Made by a program: the position numbers and the translations under genes. Shown in pieces: positions 1 through 11,765 of a DNA stretch of 64,000 bases (position 1 is its first letter; every line of letters starts with the position of its first letter). The notes below the pieces were generated by a model, which worked only from the letters and a program-made list of their open reading frames with translations, was not told where the DNA came from and did no database searches. Origin of the DNA: [Phialemoniopsis] sp. UDSM-2020 (taxonomy: Eukaryota > Ascomycota > Sordariomycetes > Thyridiales > Thyridiaceae); the NCBI GenBank assembly GCA_018873225.1, contig JAEILZ010000007.1:1116001-1180000 (forward strand), read 5' to 3'.

Positions 1-142
1 AAATCATCTTCCAGCTTGGGCTATGCTTTTTCCACCTTCCGCATTGCGAAGGCTTGGCCCTTGACGACGGTCCATGCTAACCGCTGAATCTACACAGAAG
101 CTTCGCATAAGGAGGGTGTGACATCCGGTACACAGCGATAAT

Positions 143-493
143 ATGGCTGCTCCAAACACGCCTCACGGCAAATGGGACTCGTTTCCCTGGGTCGACTTTC
201 CCGAATACGCGGGCACAAAGTCGGTGATTTACCGTTCGAAGGACGGCAATGTTGTTGCGGGGGCTGCGCATGAGACTGGGAAGCACAACCTCGTGTATCC
301 TTGCGACGAGTTCTTCATCGTCACAAAGGGTTGGGTCACTTGTGACGTGGTTGGCGGGGAGACATTCACGCTCAAGGAAGGAGAGGTGGTTTTTATGGAA
401 AAGGGGACCGAGGTCAACTTTGAGTTTAGCGACGACTTTTACAATGTGGCTATATTCATCGGTAAAGATGGCCAAAAAGTATCTCTAGTATGA
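143..493 (+). CDS. small cupin protein (Cupin_3/DUF861-like)
   Basis: A 116-residue single-exon protein that is almost entirely one cupin barrel. A conserved region around residues 45-60 (YPCDEFFIVTKGWVTC) is followed by GETFTLKEGEVVFMEKGTEVNFE, the usual glycine-rich second cupin strand. The compact form resembles the (S)-ureidoglycine aminohydrolase cupin / DUF861 group, which in fungi is mostly uncharacterised. The first cupin motif lacks the classical HxH pair, so metal binding is uncertain. There is no signal peptide and it is probably cytosolic. The ATG at 143 is chosen because the conserved domain begins soon after it. The substrate cannot be inferred. Confidence 0.75.
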   Translation: MAAPNTPHGKWDSFPWVDFPEYAGTKSVIYRSKDGNVVAGAAHETGKHNLVYPCDEFFIVTKGWVTCDVVGGETFTLKEGEVVFMEKGTEVNFEFSDDFYNVAIFIGKDGQKVSLV

Positions 494-1520
494 ATTATCT
501 TCTTTAGATCTACACAGTTTCACGACACTTCACCCGTTCACCCCACCTGCGCTACAACGCAGCCCAGAGGCAACTTTTGGAGATCTCAACGACAACCACG
601 CAAGAGCCCCCCTCAGCACTGTGAAAATTCCAGTGGCGGAAACTTGATGTAATGCTCTGCTATCCCCTAGATAGCCGGAACAAATTCTCGTTTTAACAGT
701 TGCCTTCTCCAGTAGGTGAACCCCTGTATAAATCCCTGTGATGGGCATATCATTGGTGATCAAAAACTGGAGATTCATTCCGGCCATCTAGGGAATACCT
801 CAAAAAATATTCGTGTGGTGTGGGGTTCGGGAATTGTCCTGAAGTAGAAATGTTCTCATGTGGGCCAAGTGCGGGGAACCTAATGTGAGATACAGTCAGG
901 TTTGATGCCGCTTGACCAACGATGTCTCGATTAGGATAACAGAAGACGAGATACATTCTGAGGACCGGTAGAAAAATAAGGTTGTCCGATCTTGAGACCG
1001 TAGTCAAGTCTGAGAGGAGCAATGAGATCACGGCAAGAAACTAGGTAGGTGATAAACACACTATGAGTAACCTGGTTCGGGCGGTGCTGAAGGATTGGGA
1101 ATTTGACGATGGATCAACATCGTACTCGGTCCCTGCTGTAAGACTCATACTTCAATGGAATTGAGAAGCAGAGAAGAACAAACGTTCCCAAAGGTTTATG
1201 AGATAGGAAAATACCCCTATCCCCCAACAGAGGATTCCTGGTACGTTATAACGTGGAGAAGTCTACCGCACGAAGAAGGCCAGAGTGCTATCAATGTAGC
1301 TTGGCTCGGTAGTGTGCGGGAAGGTGAAACCTGGAGAAAAGCGGAGGTCGTGCTCGTAGTGACGAGTAGATTTGATGCTAGTATAATGTACTGTGACTTG
1401 TTGGCTGCGGTCGAATACTTAAAGGACGTGGGAATCGCGTGACGTTCTACGTTGCCAATTTTGCCTCCCCCTCTAGGCTTCCTCGTGGTCGATTAAATGA
1501 ACTCGCTCCGTATTGACAGG
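494..1520. other. intergenic stretch without a convincing gene
   Basis: No open frame here shows a recognisable domain. The best is the uncharacterised 95-codon frame at 1155-1442, listed separately. I see no repeat or RNA structure worth naming. Confidence 0.5.
1155..1442 (+). CDS. possible small hypothetical protein
   Basis: An uninterrupted 95-codon frame from ATG to TGA. The translation has a balanced composition with several Trp and charged residues but matches no family I recognise. It lies upstream of and co-directional with the YjlB-like cupin gene, with no plausible splice into it. It may be a chance frame or a fragment of an eroded gene. I propose no function. Confidence 0.15.
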   Translation: MELRSREEQTFPKVYEIGKYPYPPTEDSWYVITWRSLPHEEGQSAINVAWLGSVREGETWRKAEVVLVVTSRFDASIMYCDLLAAVEYLKDVGIA

Positions 1521-2392
1521 ATGGGGAAAAATGATTTTCAAAGGCCAGAAATATTCTATATCCCGGCTACTAAATATGCTCCTAATAGCCCGCTTCCTGT
1601 TTTGATCTACCGCGATATCTTGCCGAAACCCGTCACTAGTGCATCTGTGTCAGAGTTCATAGAAGGCCACGGATGGCCACGGCAGGTACGCTCGTGCCCT
1701 CATTTCTCTACCTCCAACTTCGTTCTTGTTTCACTTTACACCTAGAGATGATTGATTAATAATAAGTCCCCTTAGGGCCCAATATGGGGACCTGTTGATA
1801 GACGCCACTTTCACCCCAATACTCACGAGTGCTATGGTGAGCTACCGAACGACTACGCATCTTGAAGCTAGAGAGGATGACTATACTGCGAGTTCAATAT
1901 AAACAACTAACAAGACATGCCAAGGCATTCTGAAGGGATCATCTCGGATCATGCTGGGCCTAGGCACCGGCGATACTGCGGACGGCTATAATGCAGAAGA
2001 AGTCGGGGCGCATGTGCCTGGCCCGGGACTTCGCATCACCCTACGAGCCGGCGATATGATCGTCCATCCGGCGGGGACATCCCACCAGAACCTCTCGTCC
2101 GAGGGGGACTATACATATCTATCTTTTTTCCCAGAGGTACGCAATCATCCGCAGGAAGGAGCAAGTGAACACGTTGAGGGTTGTAAAGACCCCTATCTGA
2201 TCCAACTCCCCCTAGAATTCCCCTAAATGGCGGACCGAGAACGGCATGAAAGAGATGGATGTGGAAAAGATGATGGCCGAGACGATGGCCGTACCCATCC
2301 CCCAAGACCCGGCGACTGGAGGGAGCGGCTTCTTGCATCCTCTGTGGGAAGACGCGAAGATTGAATATTTTACCAAACGTCAAATGCTGTGA
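1521..2392 (+). CDS. YjlB-type cupin protein, 4 exons
   Basis: Reconstructed from four exons: 1521-1685, 1776-1836, 1925-2136 and 2216-2392. They join in phase into 204 residues. The second exon carries the first cupin motif (RRHFHPNTHECYG), with the histidines and glutamate typical of a metal-binding cupin. The third carries AGDMIVHPAGTSHQ, the second cupin motif. The whole protein follows the bacterial/fungal YjlB layout, ending in a conserved region with WRTENG and a C-terminal segment. An in-frame ATG at 1497 gives eight more residues; 1521 is preferred because it sits close to the conserved start. Function is unknown for the family, so only 'metal-binding cupin' is supported. Confidence 0.8.
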
Positions 2393-3573
2393 CGCGAGTA
2401 ACTGCGAAGCTGACACAGATGGGCAGTGGGGATCAGTCTATCAATGCCCTTCGAAGGATTTAGGAGTCTAGTGTGGCCTATAGCTGATGCTACCACATCA
2501 TGCTCTTTAATGTTCCGTGCTGTTCGGCCACAGAAAGCCTACCTGTGAGCTATTTTGTAGGACATTGGAACGGCCTACCGGGTAGCCAGTGGGCCACATG
2601 ATAGACCTGATTAACATTGATGTTTGCAATGATCCAACGGATCCAGCCTATTGGCAGTAGAATCAACTTTTATAAGAGCACCAAAGTTCAACCCCTAAGC
2701 GACGTAGATATCCATCCTCGGCACAATCACACCTAGATCGCGTAGCTTTCGCGGTTATTCCACATGCTGAAGGGCAAGAAGTCGGGCTAGGATTATATAA
2801 AGGAGAGCTTCGGCACGAGGGAAGATGCCAGTGATCATCAGAGCCTTCTTCCAACGATTCAGATGCGACTATCAATAACGGTAAAGAGCAAACATTGAAG
2901 AATAGACACCGAAGCGGCGTTTTTGAGAAGTGCGGTCAGGGTCTGAAGAGCTTGTTGTCTGATAATGCCCTCAGTATCTTTCATGACGATGGAGCTCGAA
3001 GCCACTCTATCAGGGGTAGCTCAGTGAGCCTTGGTCGTACGCTTTGGTCCCTCATCATCGACGTGACCCCCTCCGTCCCTGGATCGTCCTGACCACAAAT
3101 TTGGCGTGTTGTGAGACAGCCACGATTAGGGTGGAGACGGAGTTTGTCTCCCCGCAACGCATGGTCAGAGCGTCTTTTGAGATCGGTTTGTCGATCAGTG
3201 GGCAAAAGAGTGCCTTGGGATCTGAAAGCAAGGGGAGGGAAAGCGGGAGAGGGAGATAACATCTACCCCGTATCCTGCGCTCCAGTAATGCTGTTCCTGG
3301 CAGAAACCCGAGACTTGGATTTGGCCCATCAAGAGAAACCCCACCTGGAGGGTAAGGAGCTACAACCTGGTGGTGAGTGGATGCCAGTAGTTCGCACTTT
3401 AGCTAGACTAGGAAATGCGATCTTACACGGGCAGCACTAATTTAAATAGAATGTGTTTAGGCAAGGGTGTTTCTTACGATAGATCATGCTTCAAATTCCT
3501 TTTTGTTTTCCGTGTCCACAGCTTCGTCGGACAGGCTAAGCACTATCGTCAAGACTTTCTTCTCCTGCACAGC
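2393..3573. other. intergenic region upstream of the monooxygenase
   Basis: About 1.2 kb with only short overlapping frames on both strands and no domain signal. A TATA-like patch (attatataaag) lies near 2792-2802. The bases just before the monooxygenase ATG are pyrimidine-rich, as is common in fungal core promoters. Confidence 0.5.
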
Positions 3574-5810
3574 ATGGATTCGTGCGCAATTGATTTATTC
3601 GATCAGGCGATCGACGAGGTTCGACGTGTCAAGGTTGTTTGTATCGGAGCTGGCTTTTCGGGTATTCTATGCGGCATTCGTCTTCCGCAGCAAATCGAAA
3701 AGCTAGACCTAACTATCTACGAGAAGAACAGTGATATTGGTGGAACCTGGCTCGAGAACAAGTATGTCGCGCACTTCCTTCTTTCTTCAAGACGAGACAA
3801 AGAAATGATCCACGTCACGCGCAGACAGGCTGATAGAGCTTCCTCAGGTACCCTGGTGTCGGCTGCGGCAAGTTGACTCCCGCCGCAGGCGCGGTACGAA
3901 TCCACAGCCCAGGTGCTAACCTGGACAGACGTCCCGTCTCACAGCTATCAGTACACCTTTGCCGCCAACCCGAATTGGTCCAAGTTCTATTCCGGAGGTG
4001 TCGAAATTCACCAATATCTCAAAGACATTGCCTGGAGATATGACGTTGACAAGTATGTTAAGCTCGAGCATTCATTCCAAGGAGCAGAATGGGATGAAGC
4101 GGCTCAAAAGTGGCAAATTAAGATACGAGACTTGAAGCGAAACTACGTGAGATCAGGCCTTGCAATGACTCAATTCCGATGGGCATCGTATAGTTAACAT
4201 GGGCGGGCTTTTGCAGGTCTTCACCGAAACGGCTGAGATATTCATTCGTGCGACGGGTCTCCTCAACAAGTGGAAGTGGCCTAGTATCCCTGGGTTGGAA
4301 AGTTTCAAGGGAAAGTTGATGCACACAGCCAATTTCGACCCGGCCTTTGATCTTAATGACAAGACAGTGGCACTCATTGGCGCCGGCTCAACTGGCATCC
4401 AGGTCCTGCCCAAGATCCAGCAGAAGGCGAAACGGGTCTTCCACTACATGCGTGGGAAGACTTGGATTAGTCCTGTTGGGTATGGTGCGGCTGTCGGGGG
4501 AGGAGGAAACTTTGGTAAGTCAACATATTCCCCCGAGACAAACTCGAGACTGACAGAAAGTCTGGGTAGAGTACAGCATCGAACAACGTCAACAGTTTGC
4601 ACAGAACCCTTCGCTATACACGCAGTACCGCCATGAACTGGAGGAGGCTATGAATAAGGCCCAAGTCGTGACGTTTCGGGGCACCGAGTCACAGCTCAAA
4701 TTTTGGAAAGAGGCCGACGAGTTCATGAAGAGGAAATTGGAGAAGAACCCAGAAATCTACCACTCCTTGCGGCCTGATTTCCCACCGGGTTGTAGACGTT
4801 TAACCCCAGGCCCCGGCTATTTAGAGGCCTTACTGGAGGACAATGTCGATTTTATTGGAACTGGTGTTGCAAAGATCACAGAGACAGGCGTTTGCGACCA
4901 GCTGGGCGGATTTCATGAGGTCGACGCCATCATTTGTGCTACTGGATTCGACTAGTTTGTACCCTCTTGGCTCACGAGTTCCTGCTTTGGAAGGTTTGCT
5001 GACAAGATTTAGCACGTTCAAAACCGCTAAAACACCTATAATTGGTCGTGGTCGGGTCACTTTGGACCAAATGTACACACCAGAGCCTCAGGCATATCTA
5101 GGGGTGACTGTGCCAAACATGCCTAATTACTTCATGTTCCTTGGGCCCGCAAGTGCTCCTGCCTCAGGCAGTTTCATCCCTACACTTGAGCTGGTGATGC
5201 AGTACATCATCCAGTGTATCCAAAAGCTTCAAAGAGAGTCTTATTCATCATTAGAGCCGAAGTGAGTGATCCATCCGATTCTGGGCCTGATAGGGCGAGT
5301 GGCTGACCACAAGGAACGCAGAGAAAGCGCCCTCTGTGATTTCAATAAGCAGGCCGATCGATACTTCGACAAGACCGTCTTTACGTATAAGGTACCAAGT
5401 TCCGTGAGTAGGTCCTCGTGCGAGGCCAAGCTGACGAGTCGTTTCAAATCTAGTGCAGCTCCTTTTTCAAAGGTGAAAAAGATGATGGGCGAGTCACGGT
5501 CATCTGGCCCGGGTCGGCAATTCATTACATGCAGGCGATGCGGTACCCCCGGTGGGAGGACTACCAGTTCGAACTGTTGCCCGAAGCGCGAAACAATCTC
5601 TTTGCCTGGTTCGGCAACGGCCTGACGCGCGCCCAGCAGGGACATGGCAGCGTCTCGAAATTCTTGGACGATACGGACATCCCCCCCGTCATTAACATGG
5701 GGCCCAGACCAGGACAGGGGGCCATGCTTGAGTCGGTGGATAGTGCTATCCTTGAAGATCAAGAGCATAGCAAGGAACTTGGGGACATGGTGTCAACCAT
5801 TCCTGCATAG
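3574..5810 (+). CDS. Baeyer-Villiger-type FAD monooxygenase, 8 exons
   Basis: Eight exons (3574-3761, 3848-3867, 3929-4146, 4217-4514, 4570-4954, 5013-5261, 5322-5403, 5454-5810) join in phase into 598 residues, the normal length for this family. Residues 25-30 (GAGFSG) are the FAD Rossmann motif and 197-202 (GAGSTG) the NADPH one. Between them, residues 172-182 match the Baeyer-Villiger fingerprint FxGxxxHxxx[WF] as FKGKLMHTANF, ending in Phe rather than Trp. The C-terminal PNMPNYFMFLGP and WPGSA/RWEDY segments are typical. Known relatives oxidise ketones to esters or lactones with O2 and NADPH. Intron 2 (3868-3928) starts with GC (GCAAGT) instead of GT. The gene lies alone, so the substrate is open. 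Confidence 0.9.
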
Positions 5811-6937
5811 ATTCTGAGTAACTTGTGCGTGAATTTACCGGCAGACAACGTCTCGAGCGCTAGTAACATTGAGTCGCCATTCGCCAAGCGATCAGTCTTC
5901 CCAATGAAACATGAAGGTCGTGAGAATGAGAAGCTGACCCTCCCTTAACTAGCTTCTCGGTTACCGAGTAGTAAATGAGCAGCTCATCGCCTCTCACCGG
6001 AGCATCAATCTCTCGAAATCTAGTGCAGAGCCCCGGAGTGTACAAATGGACCTCTAGCTTACAATCCTGGCGGGGAAAAGGCGCCAAATAACGATCCCCA
6101 GACAGTCTGGGGCGGGCTGGGGCAGAAGTCCACACGTGCCGCATCGGGACTTGAGACGAGCTGATGCTGATAAGCCACCTCTATCTTCAGCTGAACAACC
6201 TAGCATATAAATGAAACTTCTCGCAAGCCATTGTGATGCTGCAACCGAACACCGACAGTTGCATCCATTCTCCTTTGACCTCGAAGGATAACTGCCGGCT
6301 ACTGCTCTTTTAGTATTGTACTTCTACTAGTCAGTAACATAGCTGAGAAGTTGAGCCTGGAGAATGAAGCCGAAGACGCCTTCTATGCATGCCACGGCTT
6401 CACCCGCGAACAAGACCATGACCTTCACCGCAACTTGACATTGAAAACGTAGAAGACATTATCCCGCACAATTTCCAACATGGCGTAAAGCTGCCGACAG
6501 CACACGCGCCAACAAATCATTCAGTAAAGAAAATATGACTGATATGACTAGGTAGGTTCACCCGAATGGGCAACGTTGGCGGGCGGGGTTTCGTTGCGGG
6601 GCAAACCCCCCTCGAAACAAGGGTTAGAAAACCTTCCCTATTCGGTCAGAAGCCGAATGTATTAGCCAACATTTACCCATGTTCTGGAACTAAACTAGCA
6701 AGTTATGATAAGGCGCAGTTAGTTTCCCCAGAGCTGCTATCTAGGAATCTCCTCCAATGTGAGATAACCAGTCACTCAATGCTTCTCAATGTATTTGCGA
6801 GACCAAGGATAAAATGGCTTCCACCCCACAAACGTCGGGCAAACGTCGGGACTCTGTTTTCCTCTTGTTAGTGGCCGAAAGTCAATCGCTGTTTAGTGCT
6901 TCCATCTTACATATCGAACGCGTTACTTTCTGTAGCC
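5811..6937. other. intergenic region between monooxygenase and permease
   Basis: No supported gene. Short frames on both strands have no recognisable domain. It holds the promoter of the downstream permease, including a tandem 11-bp repeat at 6829-6850. Confidence 0.5.
6829..6850. repeat. tandem 11-bp direct repeat in permease promoter
   Basis: Two perfect adjacent copies of CAAACGTCGGG, about 90 bp upstream of the permease ATG. Each copy contains a CGTCGG core, so a regulator binding site is possible but only inferred. Confidence 0.6.
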
Positions 6938-8685
6938 ATGGCGACGACGACCGAAAAGAAAGACTCTGGCCTAGAGCGGAGCGACATCGGTGAGATTCAC
7001 CAAGGGCAGTCGATCGAGAGTACGAGCGGTCTACACCGTCGTGTAGGCCCCCGACAGGTCCAGCTCTTCGCCATAGGTGGCTCCATTGGCACTGGACTGT
7101 TTGTCAGTATCGGCTCAGCGCTTTACAAGGGAGGGCCTGCCAGTCTGCTGATAGCTTTTACGCTCTATGCCTCCGTCATCGGTCTTGTCAACAACTGTGC
7201 TGCCGAGATGATCGTGACCCATCCCGTCGAGGGAGGTTTCGTCCGCCTTGCCGACCACTGGGTCGACGAAGCCTTTGGCTTCATGGCGGGCATCAACTTC
7301 TTCTGCTACGAAGCCATCCAGATACCTTTCGAGATTACCGCTCTGAGCGTAGTGCTTGGCTTTTGGCGAGACGATATCCCCGTCGCTGCTGTGTGCTGTG
7401 TATGCATTGTGCTCTATGGGTATGTGAAGTTGCTACGGACTATTTACAGCCATTTCTCACTAATGCTGATCTTTTCAGCTTGATCAATATTATCTCTGTC
7501 AAATATTTCAGTGAAGCTGAATTTTGGCTTTCAATCGGGAAGGTATTACTTATTGTGATACTCTTCTTCTTTACCTTTGTTACTATGGTCGGTGGGAATC
7601 CCAAACACGATGCATATGGGTTTCGACATTGGACTAGCCCCGCGCCCTTCCTAGAGTGGATCTCCGCTGGATCGCTCGGCAGATTCGAAGGCTTTCTTCA
7701 GTGTCTCTGGTTCGCTGCACTCGTCATCGTAGGGCCCGAATACATTTCGATGGTTGCTGGAGAGACAAAGCATCCTCGAGTCAACATCAAGAGCGCATTT
7801 CGGACAGTGTACTGGCGGTTTGGCGTATTCTTCATCGGCAGCGCTCTCTGCGTCGGCACAGTCGTGCCTTCGCGAGATCCAGCCTTGGCAAATCTGGTTG
7901 CTGGGACCTCGTCTGGCGGCGGGACCGCTACTGCCTCGCCTTACGTGATCGCAATGACCAACCTTGGTGTTCGCGGCCTTCCTCATCTGGTCAACGCACT
8001 TTTACTCACGAGCATCTTCTCGGCCGGAAATACGTATACGTATTGTGCCATGAGGAATCTCTACGGTCTTGCGTTGCAGGGCCAGGCACCCGGCGTACTC
8101 TTGCGGTGTACCAAGGGCGGCGTGCCGATCTACTGTTTCTTTATCACGATGCTCTTCCCATTCTTGTCCTTATTGCAGGTCTCAAACTCCAGCGCCGTCG
8201 TCCTTGACTGGCTGATCAATTTGATGACCAGTGGCGGACTCATCAACTTCATCGTCATTTGCATCACCTACCTGCGGTATTACAGGGCCGCCCAGACCCA
8301 GCAGATGGATCGAACTACACAGCCCTATTGTGGTTGGTTCCAACCATACTCGGCTTGGATCGCCCTTGTAAGCCTGGTGCTTATCCTGCTCTGCAACGGA
8401 TACACCGTCTTCGTCCCCGGCAATTTCACCGTATCTGGATTCCTTACCAAGTACGCCATGGTCCTCCTCTCGCCGGTCTGCTATCTTGGATGGAAGCTTC
8501 TGAAGGGTACCAAAATCAAGAGGAGCCCCCAGATCGACTTGGTGTGGGACAAGTTCGTGATCGACGCGTATGAAGAGGCCACAGAGGTGGATGCAGCAAG
8601 GCCCTTCCGGGTACACGCACTGGAGACCATCTCTAGACTTATTGGGTCTAAGTCCAAGGATGCTTATCAACCTCAAAGCGCTTGA
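6938..8685 (+). CDS. YAT-family amino-acid permease
   Basis: Two exons (6938-7419, 7479-8685) give 562 residues, typical of fungal amino-acid/H+ symporters. The first membrane segment shows the family signature QLFAIGGSIGTGLF near residues 47-60. It is followed by about eleven more hydrophobic helices and a hydrophilic C-terminal tail. A GPEYISMVAGE segment mid-protein matches the conserved loop of yeast-type amino-acid permeases. Dicarboxylic or general amino-acid permeases are the closest impression. It sits at the plasma membrane by family knowledge. The next gene downstream encodes D-amino-acid oxidase, so import of amino acids for oxidation is plausible. ATG 6938 is preferred over one at 6896 because family N-termini are short and hydrophilic. 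Confidence 0.88.
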
Positions 8686-9339
8686 GCCTGAGAGGACATT
8701 AGACTTGGAGAAGTCAATCCTATTCCCTTGAACGCTGGAACTGAGCCTGTTACCAGAAGAGGTGAGATGGTTCGTGCGAAATATCTTGTCGAAATCACTT
8801 GGTTGGCGTTCACTGCAGTATCATACGCAACTGTTAAGATCCGGCGCTCAAGGGGATATATAACAACCTCTAGGACATTCTGCCATAGACAGCTGATTTG
8901 TCGCGTTTCATTGCTTACTGTGGATTAAGTTGCCGCCTACTTGTATGATGCCTTTGCTTCGCTCGCCATGCTTTTTACATCTCGGCTCTATCAGGCGCTG
9001 CGGTGTAGGGGCTGTGGCGGAGACATACGCACCTATGTAGGCTGCTGGCCCAGCCCTTAACCTTCTCGGGAAATGGTGCCCCGACCTTGGACTCGGAGGG
9101 CCACCGACGCCTGTCGGTGGGGAGGAGGGCCGGACACCTCGTCAATCCGCCAATGTAGGCAATCTCCTGTTCAGATCAGAGTAATTGAAATGTGCCATAA
9201 TAATTCCCCACAAAGCCAGTACCGGGTTGGATGGCTATGATGGCCGACCATGATAAATTGCAAAAGACGTTCTCATCAGACATCTCTACCCTGAAATGTG
9301 TTGTTACTGCGGCTATCTCTCTCTACAGATCTAATCGCC
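8686..9339. other. intergenic region permease/D-amino-acid oxidase
   Basis: No gene supported. Contains a strong small hairpin at 9101-9120 and the promoter of the D-amino-acid oxidase gene. Confidence 0.5.
9101..9120. repeat. perfect 8-bp inverted repeat (hairpin)
   Basis: CCACCGAC and GTCGGTGG flank a 4-base loop. It lies about 220 bp before the D-amino-acid oxidase ATG. It could be a CGG-type regulator site or part of a transcript end; the sequence alone does not decide. Confidence 0.55.
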
Positions 9340-10500
9340 ATGATTTCAGTAACCATTCTAGGAGCCGGGTATGTTCATTCAACTGCCTCGTTGGAGGACG
9401 CAACATTACATCGTATCATTTACTGACTAACAATCCTGCCAGCATCACCGGCTTGACCATCGCCAGCCAGCTGCCGGCGGACTGGGACGTTCAGATTGTC
9501 GCAAAGCATCTTCCAACGGACCCTCGGAGTAACGACTATGCCAGCCACTGGGCCGGCGCCTGCTGGGTGGGTGTGCCTGATTCGAGCCCCCACGACCAGA
9601 AGCTTCAGCTCGACTCGTACGCGGGACTGTGGAGGACAGCATCGCAGCATCCAGACTCGGGACTTCGTATCTCTAAAGTGACCGAGATCATGGAGCACGG
9701 GTCCCCCGATGCGATTTGGTTCCAGTCCAAGATCCCTGGATTCCGCTTCCTAGGGTCTCACGAGCTCCCAGAAGCCGCCACCTGGGGCATGACCTACACA
9801 TCAATCATCATATCTCCTCCAGTATTCCTCAAGTGGCTGAGAGACAGACTTGTTGCCCGTGGTGTGCGCTTTGTGCGAAGGACGGTCGAGAGTCTTGGTG
9901 AGCTCAAGGGTCTTGGTCACGACATCCTCATCAACGCTTCCGGGGCAAGCTCTAAGGTATTGCCTGGGGTCGCAGACACGACTCTCATTCCATATAGACT
10001 GCAGTCGATTGTCATGGAGGCCAAGTGGGATCAAGGCTTCATCTACCGGGGTCGTGATGGCTACTACTTCAACGTTTTTGGTCGGCCAGATGACACCTGC
10101 TATGTTGGAGGCTTCAAAGACCTTGGGAGCACAGATCGGACTGTCCAGGACAGCCAGAGGCGGACTGTAAGTCATTGATATATGTTCAGTTCACCCGGAT
10201 GCAATTGACACTAATCATACACAGATACTTTAACGTGGCCACAAGGTACTACCGGCGATCATACACTCCGAGAAGCCTGAGGACTATAGAATACTCTATG
10301 ACATTGCAACGACTTACTCTTTCCGACCACGGGATCAGGGAGGTGCCAGAGTCGAGAAGGAGCTCATCAACGGTCAAAGGGTCATCCATGCATACGGTCA
10401 AGAAGCCGGAGGCTTCACCTATAGTTTCGGGATGGCATATGCGGTAGTTGGTCTCGCTGTCGAGTACGCACACGAGATCCCCCTCTCGAGCCACCTTTAG
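9340..10500 (+). CDS. D-amino-acid oxidase, frame interrupted by a TAA
   Basis: Exons 9340-9368 and 9443-10166 encode an N-terminal FAD-binding fold (MISVTILGAG joined to ITG), the ASHWAGACW region and a YYFNVFGRP strand. The third exon (from 10225) holds the rest of the enzyme: the FRPRDQGG segment with the substrate-binding arginine, the HAYGQEAGGFTYSFG FAD motif, and a C-terminal SHL that resembles a peroxisomal targeting signal. With the best acceptor (ACACAG, 10224), codon 254 is TAA, inside the helix before VLPAI where relatives have a sense codon; CAA to TAA is the simplest change. A weaker AAG acceptor at 10245 would skip the stop and remove seven codons, giving about 335 residues. 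So it is either a recent pseudogene or rescued by alternative splicing. Confidence 0.78.
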
Positions 10501-10756
10501 GGAGACCCCTGACTCTCATCCCCCGACACACTGTGACTGAGGAGGGAAAACACCTCACATGGAAATGACACATCAGATACTCGTACAATAAATACCCTCC
10601 CTCTTGTCATGGCTATACAACTACTGCCCTGAAGAAACGCTTATTCGCCAGGCAACCCGCGACCTTCTGCGTAGCAAAGTGGCTTGATTGGGCCAATACT
10701 CTATTATCTACATGGTGTACAGTCCTCTTTATGTTGAAGTGTTGCACGGCCTCTGA

Positions 10757-10782
10757 GCCTTAGGGGTGCAAGCCCCTGAGGC
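10757..10782. repeat. 10-bp stem hairpin
   Basis: GCCTTAGGGG and CCCCTGAGGC pair over ten positions (one G-U) around a six-base TGCAAG loop. It lies 257 bp past the D-amino-acid oxidase stop, outside any gene. Possibly a transcript 3' structure or a relic of a mobile element; not decidable here. Confidence 0.5.
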
Positions 10783-11464
10783 GATTGAACCTCAGCCAGA
10801 TCGCTACCCTGTCACAGTACAATGCGGGCGCGGCAGTGGCAGGAGTGCCGGCGGCGTTTTCTTCTGGAACACGCCCGGGGTTTCGGCGGACTCGTTTCGA
10901 GCGGGCATCATCTCCAGAGCGCGAAACAGATTTTTGGGCGTGACATCACAGGACATCATATCTAAGCCAATCATAAGGTATGTCATTGCCCTTCGAGATC
11001 AAGGTAGAGCGCAGGCCCAAGCATCGCGTGCCAGCCATAATGGGCGACGGCGTTGAGGTATGACTGTTATGTACGTTAGGGGTATGATTATGCTTTATTA
11101 CTTGATTGCCGCTCGCTACGACCTGTTTAGGCGTTCTACCCCCCTGTCGGTGCCCACAGATTGGGTACCGTCCAGAAGAGGCAACGTACTGGTAACGGCA
11201 ACGGGGTAGCGCACCTCGACATGAGTTCCCACGCGCGTCGCCCCTAGCCCCTATCGTACTCCAGCTTACCATTATTTCCTTGACAGCATTGTAAGACATT
11301 GGAACCACATTGTTGGACAGACAATAACTATGTCACACGAGAGAAACTTGGAAAGGATGTGGGTCGAGAAGGGAAGCAGTCATGAACCGGGCACCTATCT
11401 CGGTGCAGCAAACATGTGTACTTGGCAAACGTAAGGTAACCTAGTTGTTCAATCAATGCAACAG

Positions 11465-11615
11465 GCATTTAGTATTAAATATTATTATAATATATTTTAA
11501 ATACAAGCATATTGTTTATTATATCTTCTTAATAGTATTATTAAAAGGAAGTGTATAAACTCATCTTTATTATAAAAGCTGAGCTTTAAATGTACACATA
11601 ATATTAAATAACATT
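11465..11615. other. AT-rich island
   Basis: Roughly 150 bp made almost only of A and T (runs such as attattataatatatttt) inside otherwise balanced DNA. Such patches in ascomycetes often mark RIP-mutated transposon remnants. No open frame or terminal repeat remains to prove this. Confidence 0.5.
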
Positions 11616-11765
11616 TGGCGCTTTCTATAGTGACGATAGATGCGGACGTTATTAGGACATCACTCGACTATACCATTAAGAATATTAGGTTAGTTATCAG
11701 GTCCTCTTTTCTGTAAACATGTAGATATGTTCCTTGCCGATAAGCCTTTATACCAAGACACTGAT

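Larger units (their letters stand above)
10501..11765. other. intergenic region with hairpin and AT-rich island
   Basis: About 1.26 kb between convergent genes. No coding frame is supported. It contains the 10-bp-stem hairpin at 10757-10782 and an AT-rich island near 11465-11615. Confidence 0.55.

Noticed and set aside
5860..6144. 94-codon minus-strand frame downstream of the monooxygenase
   Set aside because: No recognisable family, no neighbouring exon that joins it.
10757..10782. Possible tRNA or small RNA at the strong hairpin
   Set aside because: No cloverleaf, no T-arm or anticodon arm; only a single stem is present.
10946..11308. 120-codon minus-strand frame
   Set aside because: No homology recognised; lies in a convergent gap beside AT-rich DNA.
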